Of a DNA stretch of 64,000 nucleotides, positions 24,931 through 35,061 are shown in pieces. Position 1 is the first letter of the stretch; each line of letters begins with the position of its first letter. Below the pieces are notes generated by a model that made no database searches, was not told where the DNA came from, and saw only the letters and a list, made by a program, of their open reading frames with translations. Source of the stretch: a halophilic archaeon (GTDB lineage Archaea > Halobacteriota > Halobacteria > Halobacteriales > Haladaptataceae); contig QNGA01000012.1 in assembly GCA_003298465.1 (NCBI GenBank), positions 36,763 to 100,762 on the forward strand, read 5' to 3'. The translations under genes were made by a program, and so were the position numbers.

Positions 24931-25884
24931 TCACTCCCGATATCCCAGGCTCTTCAGCCGGTCTTCTATCACGGCGTCGTCCATCTCCTCGCGCGCTTCC
25001 GGCGGTTCGGCGGTGACCGCCCGGCGCTCGGCGGCCTCGACGGTGGCCCACGGCACCTCGACGAGTTCGCGCTTGTGCAGTCCGCCGGGGTGGCCGTACG
25101 CCCGGAGCGGAATCGGGTAGGTCCGCTCGCCGACGAGGTTCCCGTGGTCGGCGGTGACGACCGACTTCCCCGGCAGTCGGTCGACGAGGGTCTCGACGTG
25201 GGGGACGACCACGTCGAGGTTCTCCCGGTAGGCGTCGACGACGGTCTCCTCGTCGGTCACCTCACCGTGGAAGAGCGCGTTCCACGGGTGGGGTTCCCCG
25301 CTCCGTTCGTCGGCGTCCAGTTGCATCTCGATGCCGGCGTGACCGATCTCCTGACCCGTCTCGCCGACGAAGGGGAAGTGAGGCTGCATGAAGTGTGTGA
25401 CGACGCGCTTGTCGGGATACCGCTCGAACGCGGCGAGCGTCTGCTCGACCACGGTCTCGGGCATCACGGTCCGGTGTTCGTCGTCCCAGTGGTCGTCGAG
25501 CAGGTTGACGACGGCGTGGAACGTGTCGTCGGGGAGCTTGTAGGCGTGCGGATTGGCGGTGACGTAGACCGTGTCGTGGAGTCGCCGGCCGACGAAGCTC
25601 TCCTGCATGAACTCCCAGCTTTCGCTGCCGGGCGAGAGCTTGCTCGTCACGGTGTCGCCGACGTCGGTCTGTTCTTCGAACATGTCGTACCGGCAGGCGT
25701 CGAGGACGACCAGGTTGTCCCAGTCCTCCTCCATCACGTCGACGCGCTCCGCGCGGTTCAGCAATCGATAACACCGGGCGTTCAGTGCGAGGGCATCGTC
25801 CCGGAGTCGTCGCGTCTCCCCGCGGAGGAGACGCGGGTCGCGTAGAACGCGCACCAGATTTCCGAGCGAGTACCGCCGCCACAT
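24931..25884 (-). CDS. Alkaline-phosphatase-superfamily protein, paralogue of 16264-17187
   Basis: This 317-residue protein shares with the glycan-operon protein at 16264 the segments DWDNLVVLDACRYDMF, DTVYVTANPHAYKL, THFMQPHFPFVGETG and SVVTADHGNLVGERTY, covering the Asp and His metal ligands. There is no signal peptide. Two ATGs exist, at 25890 and 25884. A perfect Shine-Dalgarno GGAGGTGA lies 7 nt before the second but only 1 nt before the first, so 25884 is chosen. It is tail-to-tail with the FlaD/E gene. A role in surface-glycan or membrane-lipid decoration is inferred from the paralogue's operon. Confidence 0.85.
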   Translation of the reverse strand: MWRRYSLGNLVRVLRDPRLLRGETRRLRDDALALNARCYRLLNRAERVDVMEEDWDNLVVLDACRYDMFEEQTDVGDTVTSKLSPGSESWEFMQESFVGRRLHDTVYVTANPHAYKLPDDTFHAVVNLLDDHWDDEHRTVMPETVVEQTLAAFERYPDKRVVTHFMQPHFPFVGETGQEIGHAGIEMQLDADERSGEPHPWNALFHGEVTDEETVVDAYRENLDVVVPHVETLVDRLPGKSVVTADHGNLVGERTYPIPLRAYGHPGGLHKRELVEVPWATVEAAERRAVTAEPPEAREEMDDAVIEDRLKSLGYRE

Positions 25885-25891
25885 CGACATA

Positions 25892-25899
25892 TCACCTCC
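25892..25899 (-). promoter_or_regulatory. Strong Shine-Dalgarno sequence deciding the start
   Basis: GGAGGTGA on the minus strand, 7 nt before the ATG at 25884 and only 1 nt before the ATG at 25890. It is unusual in this window, where most genes look leaderless. Confidence 0.7.
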
Positions 25900-26277
25900 T
25901 CCCGACTCCACCGACTTATTTATGATATGGCTAAACTGGTTTTGGAGAACGGTTCGGAAGGTTACTTTTCCGCCGACTCACCGTCGAACTCTACTCGACC
26001 GTCTCGGAGCCGTTCGTCCGACACGCCCCAACTTCTCCTCTCGAAGCGCAAGACGGGACGCCGAGGAGACAGCTAGGAGATAAAACTAGCGGCGGGATAG
26101 TGACGGGAAAAAGTCACGTCGGTCGCGTCGAGCGAGGAGGTCTTCCCGTCGCTGGCCGTCGGGGAGACGGACGTGCGGTTCGGCGTCCCGCCGTTCGCCG
26201 TGTAGACGCTTCGCTCGTCGCGAAGCCGCCTCGCAGAAGATATCGGACCGGAACGGTCCCGACGCTCGCAGGCTCCA
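25900..26277. other. Intergenic stretch with no convincing gene
   Basis: This is about 380 bp between the phosphatase-superfamily gene and tRNA-Ile2/Met. The left part is AT-rich and should hold the promoter of the minus-strand gene (TATTTATGATA near 25916-25927). A small inverted repeat, GTGACGGGAAAAAGTCAC, lies near 26100-26117. Open frames on both strands at 26086-26318 have Arg-rich, low-complexity translations and run into the tRNA, so I do not call them genes. Confidence 0.5.
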
Positions 26278-26352
26278 TGGGCCCTGACGGATTCGAACCA
26301 TCGACCACTCGGTTATGAGCCGAGCGCTCTAACCGGACTGAGCTAAGGGCCC
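26278..26352 (-). tRNA. tRNA with anticodon CAT, most likely tRNA-Ile2, possibly elongator tRNA-Met
   Basis: The minus strand folds a full 75-nt cloverleaf: acceptor GGGCCCT/AGGGCCC, discriminator A26278, anticodon stem CTCGG/CCGAG with loop CTCATAA (CAT at 26315-26317), and T loop TTCGAAT. There is no intron and no encoded CCA. Haloarchaeal elongator tRNA-Met normally carries an intron and begins GCCGGG, so this intronless GGGCCC species is more likely the AUA-reading tRNA-Ile2, whose CAT is modified to agmatidine. It is 118 bp from tRNA-Asn on the same strand. Confidence 0.9.
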
Positions 26353-26470
26353 ACTCAGCTACTCGTATTTGACGACTCCTCTTTAGCCTACCGGCTTTCT
26401 TCGGGCGGAGCGACGGCGTCCCGTCGTTTCGACGGCCGCCACGCTCGTCGCGGTAGTGCGCCGAGAGAAG

Positions 26471-26543
26471 CGCCGTCGCCAGGGCTCGAACCTGGGACAA
26501 CCACGTTAACAGCGTGGTGCTCTACCAGCTGAGCTACGACGGC
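26471..26543 (-). tRNA. tRNA-Asn (anticodon GTT)
   Basis: A 73-nt cloverleaf on the minus strand: acceptor GCCGTCG/CGACGGC, discriminator G, D stem GCTC/GAGC, anticodon stem CACGC/GCGTG with loop TGTTAAC-type placing GTT in the anticodon, and T stem CCAGG/CCTGG with loop TTCGAGC. No intron and no encoded CCA. Confidence 0.95.
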
Positions 26544-26642
26544 TCGTTGCAATCGTTCATAGACGCAGTTGTTTGATAGGGCTTTCGCTTTCACCCGACG
26601 GCATCGACACGCTTTCCCCGCATCAAGGGGTACGCTCGGGCA

Positions 26643-28015
26643 ATGGCAGCTTTCGAGGACGTCGTCGCGGCGGTCCGCGAACGCGTCGAACCGGACGCCG
26701 AGGAGCGGTCCCGCCTCGGGACGGTCGTCGAGCGACTCGTCGAGCGCACGGAGTCGGCCGTCGACGACCTGCCCGTCGAGGCGGACGTGCTCCAGGTCGG
26801 CAGCACCGCCCGCGGAACGTGGCTCAGCGGCGACCGCGACATCGACCTGTTCGTGCGGTTCCCGCCGGACTGCGACCGCGACGACCTCGAATCGTACGGC
26901 CTCGACGTCGGCCACGCCGTCCTCCCCGACGGCCACGAGGAGTACGCCGAACACCCCTACGTGAAGGGAGAGTTCGAGGGATTCGACGTGGACCTCGTCC
27001 CCTGCTACCGGGTCGAGTCCGCGACCGACATCCGGTCGGCGGTGGACCGCACGCCGTTCCACACGCGGTACCTCGAAGCGCGCCTGGACGACGACCTGGC
27101 GAACGACGTCCGGGTGTTCAAGCAGTTCCTCACCGGCATCGGCACGTACGGTAGCGACCTCCGGACGCGCGGATTCTCGGGCTTCCTGGCCGAACTGCTC
27201 GTCCTCGAACACGGCGGTCTCCGCCCGCTGCTCGAAGCGGCGGTCGACTGGCAGCCGCCGGTTCGCTTCGACCCCGAGGACCACGGCACCCGGGAGTTCG
27301 ACGACCCGCTGGTCGTCGTCGACCCCACCGACCCCGAGCGCAATGTGGCGGCCGTCCTCTCGGCGGCGAATCTCGCGCGCCTCCAGCACTACGCCCGCGA
27401 ACTGCTGGACGACCCCCGGGAGTCGCTCTTCTTCCCCGAGTCGCCAGACCCGCTCTCGCCCGCCGACGTGCGCGAGTTCGTCGACGATCGCGGGACGACG
27501 CCGGTCGCGCTGCGCTTTCCCGCGCCTGACGTGGTCGAGGACCAGCTGTACCCCCAGCTGGACAAGTCGCTGTCGGGCGTCCGCGAGGCCCTCGAACGGC
27601 GGGGGTTCGAGGTGCTGCGCGCCGACCTGTTCGCCGACGACTCCGCCGTTCTCCTGTTCGAACTCGGCGTCGCCGAACGCCCCGCAGTCGAGCGCCACGA
27701 GGGCCCGCCGGTCCACGTCCGCCGGCACGCCGCGGGGTTCTACGAGAAGTACGCGAACGGCGACGGCGACCCGGAGTCCGGCGACCGCACGTACGGTCCC
27801 TTCGTCGACGACGGCCGCTACGTGGTCGAGCGCCCCCGGGAGTTCACGACCGCGACCGCGTTCCTGGAGAGCGACGCGCTGTTCGACGCTGCCCTCGGCG
27901 TGCACGTCGAGGGCGCGCTACGGGACGGGTACGACCTGCTCGCCGGCGGCGACGCCGTGGCCGACCTCGCCGGGGAGTTCGGCGTCGAACTCGCTCGTTA
28001 CTTCGACCCGCGGCC

Positions 28016-28019
<4 letters not shown>
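26643..28019 (+). CDS. cca: CCA-adding tRNA nucleotidyltransferase, archaeal class I
   Basis: This 458-residue enzyme adds the 3' CCA to tRNAs. It shows the class I nucleotidyltransferase site LQVGSTARGTWLSGDRDIDL, with GS and DxD, followed by EFEGFDVDLVPCYRV carrying the third carboxylate. RTRGFSGFLAELLVLEHGGL marks the neck region. The tail domain follows the archaeal layout. None of the three tRNA genes here encodes CCA, consistent with the need for this enzyme. It ends in a 4-bp convergent overlap with the histone deacetylase gene. Confidence 0.96.
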
Positions 28020-29034
<1,015 letters not shown>

Positions 29035-29038
<4 letters not shown>

Positions 29039-29466
29039 TCGAACAGTTCGAAGTACGTCACGATGTCCTCGGCCTTAACGGTTCTGCGGTCCGCGTGGCG
29101 CGCCAGTATCGCGGCCGCCGTCGCCACGTTGTCGGCGTAGTCCTCGAGGATGTCGGCCAGCGCGATGCGGGCGTTCATCGAAACCCGGTAGTCGTCGTCG
29201 ATGTCGAGTCGCGCGATACGGTCGACGGGGGCGACCGGGAGCGTCAGGTCGTCCTTGTCGACGACCTGTTCGACCTCGAAGTCCTCTGCCATCAGCGTCT
29301 TCCGTCCGTCGGCGGTCGCTCGCTCGGCCGCGCCGGCGGCGAGTTCGGCCCCGTGTCGCTGGATGCGGCGGGCGAGTTCCTCGGCGGCGTCGGCACTGAC
29401 CCGCAGTTCCCCCGCATTCCGTCGAATGATAGTGTCGACCGGCGCAAACGGAAGCTCAACGCTCAT
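29035..29466 (-). CDS. hstA: Doublet archaeal histone
   Basis: This 143-residue protein consists of two tandem histone folds, the haloarchaeal form in which a single chain replaces the dimer. Fold 1 runs from ELPFAPVDTIIRRNAG through LMAEDFEVEQVV. Fold 2 starts LPVAPVDRIARLDID and ends VKAEDIVTYFELFE. Both folds keep the P-V-D-x-I-x-R entry and the AEDI/AEDF exit motif. A GATTAAGG-type TATA box lies about 28 bp upstream of the ATG at 29466. The histone is co-translated with the deacetylase that follows it. Confidence 0.95.
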
Positions 29467-29581
29467 GGTCCAAAGGCGGAAGCCAGTCGTCCTTAATCTT
29501 TCCCTACCGTCGTTTCCTGGAAACCGCCCGACGAGGGGGACCGCCAGCACGCCTAAGAAGATGCACTCCCAATCCGCGAGT

Positions 29582-29788
29582 ATGTCCGACGACCACGAGC
29601 GCGACCGAACGATGGCGAAGGAGAAAGACGAAGAGTCGACGCAAGAGGGCGAAGCGGAGGCAGAACGTGCCCGCGAGGAAGAACTGGAAGACGAGACCGA
29701 CGTCGAACAGAACGAGGCCCGCGAAGACGCCGCTGCCGACGAGCAGAACGTCGACAACCACCGCGACGAAGAACCGTTCAACAGCTAG
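29582..29788 (+). CDS. Small highly charged acidic protein
   Basis: This 68-residue protein starts MSDDHERDRTMAKEKDEE and is almost entirely Glu, Asp, Arg, Lys, Gln and Ala, with a predicted helix. It lies between the divergent histone gene and the convergent RPA gene and overlaps the RPA stop. An in-frame ATG at 29561 is less likely, because the nearest TATA-like CCTAAG is centred about 29 bp before 29582. The gene is plausible from codon use but has no known relative that I recognise. Confidence 0.55.
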   Translation: MSDDHERDRTMAKEKDEESTQEGEAEAERAREEELEDETDVEQNEAREDAAADEQNVDNHRDEEPFNS

Positions 29789-31221
29789 AACACGTCGTCG
29801 GCGTCGAGTCGCCCGTCCTGCAGTTCGCCGCGGGCGGTGACCTCCTGACCGAGGTGGACGTCCGCGTCCGTGTCGACGCTCACCGTCTCCTCGCCGTCGT
29901 CGAGCACGACCGGACTGCCCGCCTGGACGACCGTTCCGGTGAACTCGACGTACTCGCCGTCCTCGTTCTCGCCGTCGCTCGCGTCGACAGTCGCGGCGTC
30001 GTCTCCGCCATCGTCCCCGCCGTCGTCGGCGTCGTCGCCGAACGCGTCGAGTCCCGCGCTGGAACCGCCGTCGTCGCTCGATTTGTCGGTGTCGGTGCCG
30101 GTGCCGACCTCCGCACCGCTCTCCAGGACCGTGACGGTCGACTGCCAGCCGGCCGACCCCTCGATGTCGTCCTCCCAGCCGTCCTGGATCTCGACGTCGG
30201 CGAACTGGACCTCGTCGCCGGGCGCTATCTCCCGGTCGGCCTTCTCGCCCCAGAGCGCGACCCGGAGGTCGCCCGTGTCGTCCTGGACCCGGACGTTGCG
30301 GACCTGCCCCTCCGAGCCGTCGTCGCGGTCGAACGTGCGCTTGGGGTCGGCCGACCGGACGACGCCCGCCACGTCGGCGGTGTCGCCGAGTTCGAGGTCG
30401 GCGATGTCGGTGCTCTCGGGGACGTACTCGACGTCCTCCTCTATCTCCTCGACCGCCCCGCGGTTGCCGACGTGGAGTTCGAGGCTCCCGTCGCGCTCGC
30501 GGACGTATCCGTCCACGACCTCGACCGAGATGCCGGGGTCGAGTTCCTCGGCGAGGTCGGCGCGCTCGTCCCAGAGCGTCACCCGGACGCGGCCCGTCTC
30601 GTCGCCCACGGTCAGGTTCGAGACCTTCCCCTGGGAGCCGTCGTCGCGGTCGAAGGTGCGGACCGTGTCCGTGTCCAGCAGTTTCCCGCGCAGGTTCACG
30701 TCCGAGAGGCCCAGCGACAGGTCCTCGACGGCGTAGGTGTCCTGGACCTGGACGTCGATTTCGGTGTCCTCGTCCGGTTCGGCCTTGTCGACCGAGACCT
30801 CGGTACCGTTGTACCCCTCCTTCGGGCGGCCCTTGATTCGGAGCACTTGTCCCTTCTCCAGTTCCTCCTTCGCGGCCTGCGCCTGCTCGTCCCACAGGGA
30901 GACGCGGATGGAGCCGGTCTCGTCCGCGACTTCGACGTTCAGGACGTGGCCGTCCTCGGCGTCCTCGCCGTCGCGCTCGAACGTCCGGACGTCGCCGACG
31001 CTGACGACCTTCGCGACGAACTTCGCCTCCTCCATGCCAGGTTCGACGTCCGCGACCCCGTTCACCTCGTCCTCGTCGAGTTCGTGAGCGATGAGCATCG
31101 CGGCTGTCTCTTCGTCCGCCAGCCCGCCCATCTGGTCGACTTTGTCCTCGACCGCTTCCCGGAACTCCTCCAGAGAGACGTCGGCGTCGAGGTCCCCGTA
31201 CACGTCCTCTATAACGCCCAT
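29785..31221 (-). CDS. RPA-type OB-fold single-stranded DNA-binding protein
   Basis: This 478-residue protein has a helical N-terminal domain (DVSLEEFREAVEDKVDQMGG) and three repeated OB folds with matching cores: DETGSIRVSLWDEQA, DETGRVRVTLWDERA and DDTGDLRVALWGEKA, each followed by a G-x-x-x stretch. A linker of Asp/Gly/Ser repeats and a fourth short OB-like unit (VEFTGTVVQAGSPVVL) close the protein. This is the haloarchaeal three-OB RPA layout (Rpa2-like), which protects ssDNA in replication and repair. No zinc finger is visible. It lies beside the histone gene on the same strand. Confidence 0.92.
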   Translation of the reverse strand: MGVIEDVYGDLDADVSLEEFREAVEDKVDQMGGLADEETAAMLIAHELDEDEVNGVADVEPGMEEAKFVAKVVSVGDVRTFERDGEDAEDGHVLNVEVADETGSIRVSLWDEQAQAAKEELEKGQVLRIKGRPKEGYNGTEVSVDKAEPDEDTEIDVQVQDTYAVEDLSLGLSDVNLRGKLLDTDTVRTFDRDDGSQGKVSNLTVGDETGRVRVTLWDERADLAEELDPGISVEVVDGYVRERDGSLELHVGNRGAVEEIEEDVEYVPESTDIADLELGDTADVAGVVRSADPKRTFDRDDGSEGQVRNVRVQDDTGDLRVALWGEKADREIAPGDEVQFADVEIQDGWEDDIEGSAGWQSTVTVLESGAEVGTGTDTDKSSDDGGSSAGLDAFGDDADDGGDDGGDDAATVDASDGENEDGEYVEFTGTVVQAGSPVVLDDGEETVSVDTDADVHLGQEVTARGELQDGRLDADDVF

Positions 31222-31381
31222 AATCGTACTTTTATGGTAGATTGGACGTCGCTTAAGCGTTGTCTTTGCATCGAGACCCCTCCGCCGTCTTTCGATACCG
31301 CCGCCGTTTCGGTCACGACCGGCGTTTGGTCCGTCATCCGTGATAAACGTACGCGCCGCCGCGCTCCCGCCGGCTTGCGGG

Positions 31382-31951
31382 TCAGGAGACGGCGAAGACG
31401 GCGGCCCCGGCACCGACGGTGACGAGCAGTCGGCCGACGCTCCCGACGAACGTCGCGGCGGCGAACTTCGCGTAGTCCTCTTCGAGGATGGTGAACGCGT
31501 AGATGGACAGCGTGTCGGGGAAGAACGGCACCGACAGCGCCATCGCCAGCCCGACGTACCCCCACTTCCTGGCTATCGCGACCGTCTTCTTCTCCGACCA
31601 CTCGACCACGTCGAACCGCGAGCGCTGGAGTGCGCGGATGACCGGCCCCGACTGCTTGGCTTCGTGTCCGATGTGGAACGCGAACACGCTCCCGACCGCC
31701 TTGCCGGCCCCGCTGACGAGGATGATGGTTCCCAGTCGAAGCGACTGCCCCAGTCCGAGGTCCAGCGGGGCGGCGAGGACCACCTCGCTCGGGAGCGGCA
31801 GGATGAACGCGATGAGAAACGAGTAGACGCCGATGATGACCAGACCGAGCCAGCCAGTCGCGGTCTCGACGGCCGCTTGCAGCCCGAACAGGTCGAGGAC
31901 GACTCCACCTGTGGCTGCGTCCGCAGACGCGGCGAGAAACCCTGGTAGCAC
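31382..31951 (-). CDS. DedA/SNARE-associated (VTT-type) membrane protein
   Basis: This 189-residue integral membrane protein starts with GTG at 31951. Hydrophobic segments include WLGLVIIGVYSFLIAFILPL, TIILVSGAGKAVGSVFAFHI and GSVGRLLVTVGAGAAVFAV. The pattern GAGKAVGSVFAFHIGHEAK followed by KKTVAIARKWGYVGLAMALS and PFFPDTLSIYAF fits the YqaA/DedA-like lipid-scramblase superfamily. The GTG start is supported by TTTACAA at 31975-31981 (minus strand), about 27 bp upstream; no ATG fits. Confidence 0.85.
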   Translation of the reverse strand: MLPGFLAASADAATGGVVLDLFGLQAAVETATGWLGLVIIGVYSFLIAFILPLPSEVVLAAPLDLGLGQSLRLGTIILVSGAGKAVGSVFAFHIGHEAKQSGPVIRALQRSRFDVVEWSEKKTVAIARKWGYVGLAMALSVPFFPDTLSIYAFTILEEDYAKFAAATFVGSVGRLLVTVGAGAAVFAVS

Positions 31952-32052
31952 ACGTCCCTCTCGGTCGTCGGGGGTTGTAAACTTTCGTCTCCACGCAAAC
32001 CGGGAGTTTCGCTGGCAAACAGACTCATACCGTCCCGCACCCAAATCCGGCT

Positions 32053-32658
32053 GTGCAACCCGATCACGAGTACGGCGTCGTCGTTCGTCCGAACCTGCGC
32101 GTGACCGCCGCCGTCGCAACCGACGAAGACGGCCTCGACGGGCTGACCGTCGACCTGGAGTACCGTCGTGACGGCCGGAGCGACGCCGAAGGGGAGTGGG
32201 CCGCCCCCGACGCGGGCGTCGAACTGCAGGGCCGTCGCGTCGTCCTCTCGCGGGACGGCGAACCGCTGCTGGAGCGCGACCTCTCGACGGCCCTCGCCTC
32301 CGGCATCGTCGAACGCTACGGGACGACGGCCGCGAACTACGTCCGTCGGGCCGTCGGGCGCGTCCGAGAGAGCGACCGGAGCCTCGCCGGCGAGGTCGGG
32401 GAGACGGCCGAACCCGCGTCGTGGCCCATCGCCGTGACGCAGGCCGACGGGACGACCGTCGAGGCGTTCCGCCCGCCCGCACAGGCCACCTTCGAGGTGT
32501 ACGAGGACGAAAGCGGCGCGTGGCGCTGGCGGCTCCAACACCAGAACGGTAACGTCGTCGCTGACAGCGGACAGGGCTACTCCTCGAAGCGCGCCGCGAA
32601 GAAGGGCATCGAGAGCGTGAAGCGGAACGCCCTCGGTTCGCCGGTCGAGGAGTCCTGA
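32053..32658 (+). CDS. Protein with C-terminal DUF1508 (YegP-type) domain
   Basis: This 201-residue protein starts with GTG at 32053. The N-terminal 130 residues are a haloarchaeal extension (VVRPNLRVTAAVATDEDGLD). The C-terminus holds one DUF1508 unit, ATFEVYEDESGAWRWRLQHQ followed by NGNVVADSGQGYSSKRAAKK. YegP-type units are small beta-alpha domains of unknown role, usually in tandem; here a single unit is fused to the longer N-terminus. It is divergent from the DedA-like gene. Confidence 0.85.
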   Translation: MQPDHEYGVVVRPNLRVTAAVATDEDGLDGLTVDLEYRRDGRSDAEGEWAAPDAGVELQGRRVVLSRDGEPLLERDLSTALASGIVERYGTTAANYVRRAVGRVRESDRSLAGEVGETAEPASWPIAVTQADGTTVEAFRPPAQATFEVYEDESGAWRWRLQHQNGNVVADSGQGYSSKRAAKKGIESVKRNALGSPVEES

Positions 32659-32667
32659 CGCCGGACT

Positions 32668-33732
32668 CTACACCGAGTCCAGGTCGTCCACGAACGCCGA
32701 CAGCATCTCGCGGGTGACGTGGGGCATGCAGACGACCCGGAGTTCCCCGGCGCTCGTCGGCGAGACGCGCCAGCCGCGGTCCCGGAGCGCCTCCACGGTC
32801 GTCCGGGGAACGTCGACCGCGACGAGCGGCAGCACGGGGTCGACGACCTCGTAGCCTCGGGCTTCGAGGGCGTCGGCGACCCACTCGGCGTTGGCCTGGG
32901 CGCGCTCGTACGTCTCGCGGTAGCCCGCCGGCCACAGTTCCGCCATCGCCGCCTGCGCGCTGGCGACGCCCGCGCCGCTCCGCGTTCCCGTCAGCGTGGC
33001 CTGCGAGGTGGATTCGAGATACGGCGTGTCGACCGCGAGCGCGTCGAGCACCCGCTCGTCGCGAGCGAGGAAGCCGCCGGCCGGGATGGCCGCCCGGCCC
33101 ATCTTGTGCGGGTCGACCGTCATCGTGTCGACGGCGGCGTGGCCGAAGTGCCAGTCGCGGTCGGTGAAGGGGAGGACGAACCCGCCCCACGCGGCGTCGA
33201 CGTGCAGGAGCGCGTCGGCGTCCTCGGCCACCTCGGCGAGCGCCGGCACGGGGTCGACGCGCCCGTACTCCGTCGTCCCGGCGACGGCGACGACGAGCGC
33301 GGTGTCCTCGTCCGCCAGGTCCGCCATCGCCGCGGGGTCGGCCCGCCGGTCGTCGGTGGGGGCGAGGCGCAGTTCCACGCCGAGCACGTCGGCGGCCTTC
33401 TGGAAGCTGAAGTGGACGCTCTCGGGTGCGACGACGTTCGGGTCGTCGCCCGCGGCGAGGTTCCGCGCCGCCCGGACCGCCTGGAGGTTCGCCTCGGTGC
33501 CGCCGCTTGCGACGTACCCCTCCGGGTCCGAGAGGCCGGTCATCTCGCCGAGCGTCGCGACCGCCTCCCGCTCCAGTTCCGCGACGGTCTGGTACGTCGT
33601 CGGGTCGCCTGGGTTGGTGGCGAGAAAGCGCTCGGCGGCCTCGCGAGCGGCCGGGTGCGGTACCGTACACATCGAGGAGAGGACGCGCTCGAAATCCTGC
33701 GGTTCCGGCGGCGCGGTCCCCTGCTTGCTCAT
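32668..33732 (-). CDS. mfnA: L-tyrosine/L-aspartate decarboxylase MfnA
   Basis: This 354-residue PLP-dependent group II decarboxylase has the PLP site in [15 protein letters not shown] (Lys at about 210), the PLP-ring Asp in [11 protein letters not shown], and the N-terminal [18 protein letters not shown]. In haloarchaea, which lack PanD, MfnA is thought to make beta-alanine from aspartate for coenzyme A; in methanogens it makes tyramine for methanofuran. Either activity fits the sequence. Confidence 0.93.
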   Translation of the reverse strand: MSKQGTAPPEPQDFERVLSSMCTVPHPAAREAAERFLATNPGDPTTYQTVAELEREAVATLGEMTGLSDPEGYVASGGTEANLQAVRAARNLAAGDDPNVVAPESVHFSFQKAADVLGVELRLAPTDDRRADPAAMADLADEDTALVVAVAGTTEYGRVDPVPALAEVAEDADALLHVDAAWGGFVLPFTDRDWHFGHAAVDTMTVDPHKMGRAAIPAGGFLARDERVLDALAVDTPYLESTSQATLTGTRSGAGVASAQAAMAELWPAGYRETYERAQANAEWVADALEARGYEVVDPVLPLVAVDVPRTTVEALRDRGWRVSPTSAGELRVVCMPHVTREMLSAFVDDLDSV

Positions 33733-33785
33733 GTCGGGGAGAAGACGTTCCCGCGGTTTAGCGGTTCCGTTATCCGGCGTTCCGG

Positions 33786-34943
33786 TCAGCCCTCGGACCT
33801 GCTCGCCGTCTCGGTCGTCGGTTCGTCCGAGGACGACTCGCTGTGGCCGACGGAGAACCCCGCCGAGTACACCGGATTCGCGTTCGGACCCAGGATGCGG
33901 ACCTGATACGCACCGTCGAACCTCACGCCGGCCTCCGGGCCGGGGTCGTCGGTCGTGAGGACGGGGTCGCCGCCGTCGCTCGAGAGGTAGAAGTAGGCCG
34001 TCTCGCCCGCTTCGAGCGGCTCCTCGAACGTTCTGACGTAGGTTTCGCCGTCGTGTTCGACGTCGAGTTTCGACCCGGCGGGAAGGACGTCACCGCCTTC
34101 GTGAGTGATTTCGAGACGGCCCGAGTCCGTCGTCGTACTGATGGTCGGCGACGGGACGGCTATCGCCTCGTCGGTCCACTCGGGTCGATCGAGGGTCGTT
34201 CGACCGAGTGCGGTGAGTTCGAAGGTGCGGTCGAACGTCGTCCTTTCGGACGCGACCGACCAGTGGAACTCGCGGGCGCGCCCCGCCGAGTCGACGACGA
34301 GCGTCGCGTCGTACTCGGAGACCTCTCCGAAGTAGCCCCCGCCGGAGTAGCTGTCAGCGCGGAGCGTGGTGAGCGTCCCCTCGTCGGTCCGCACGACGCG
34401 GCTTACGGTGAACTCGCCCGTCCGGAGTAGCCCCGCGAGCGTGGCGGCCTTCGTCGCGCGTCCGACGAATCCGGTCCGGCCCTCGGACGTTCGTCGCACC
34501 TCGTTGTACAGGGTGGTGCTCCCCTCGTCGTACTTCACGAGTACGACCGACTCGTTGGCCCACATGGTTCTCCCATCTGTGGTCGAGTCGGACGTCGCGG
34601 TCTCGGTCAGGAGAATCGACGACAGGCCGGCCGTAGCGGCACCGCGTTGAACGCTCTCGGCTCCGTTGTCGCGAGAGGTCCGGAGTTCGAACTCGTAGCC
34701 GGTTTCCGCCAGCGCGTCCTGGTGGGCCGAGACGAGGGCGGACGCGTTCGCCACACCGTCGGACGTCACGCCCGGCGGGAGGTCGGCGTTCGCCGGGTCG
34801 AGCGTGGTCGCGGCGGTCGTTTCGGCCGCGTCGGTCGTGTCGGTGGTCGGTGCGGTCGTCGTTCCGCCCGTGGGTCCGCCGACGCACCCTGCGACGAGCA
34901 GGCTGGTGGCGAGGAGGAGGGCGGCAAGCGGTCGCGTACTCAT
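33786..34943 (-). CDS. Secreted lipoprotein of unknown function
   Basis: This 385-residue protein has a lipoprotein signal: [20 protein letters not shown], with the lipobox Cys at about residue 20, followed by a Thr-rich linker ([18 protein letters not shown]). The rest is beta-rich, with a [20 protein letters not shown] stretch near the C-terminus. It should be anchored on the outer face of the membrane. A TTTATTATA-type box about 31 bp upstream supports the ATG at 34943. It resembles the haloarchaeal lipoprotein families with unnamed domains. Confidence 0.88.
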   Translation of the reverse strand: MSTRPLAALLLATSLLVAGCVGGPTGGTTTAPTTDTTDAAETTAATTLDPANADLPPGVTSDGVANASALVSAHQDALAETGYEFELRTSRDNGAESVQRGAATAGLSSILLTETATSDSTTDGRTMWANESVVLVKYDEGSTTLYNEVRRTSEGRTGFVGRATKAATLAGLLRTGEFTVSRVVRTDEGTLTTLRADSYSGGGYFGEVSEYDATLVVDSAGRAREFHWSVASERTTFDRTFELTALGRTTLDRPEWTDEAIAVPSPTISTTTDSGRLEITHEGGDVLPAGSKLDVEHDGETYVRTFEEPLEAGETAYFYLSSDGGDPVLTTDDPGPEAGVRFDGAYQVRILGPNANPVYSAGFSVGHSESSSDEPTTETASRSEG

Positions 34944-35061
34944 GTCTACGAACGCACGTATCGGCTCGCGTATAATAAAGGTCGCGTGACCGGACGTGGC
35001 ACGCACGACGCGCCGCGACGGCCGGGTCGCGTCGTGACGGCGCTTCCCGACGGCGGCGCGG

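Noticed and set aside
26086..26318. Open frames on both strands before tRNA-Ile2/Met
   Set aside because: Products are Arg-rich and low in complexity, and the frames run into the tRNA gene.
26278..26352. Calling the CAT tRNA elongator tRNA-Met with certainty
   Set aside because: The acceptor GGGCCC and lack of intron fit tRNA-Ile2 better; modification of the anticodon cannot be read from DNA.
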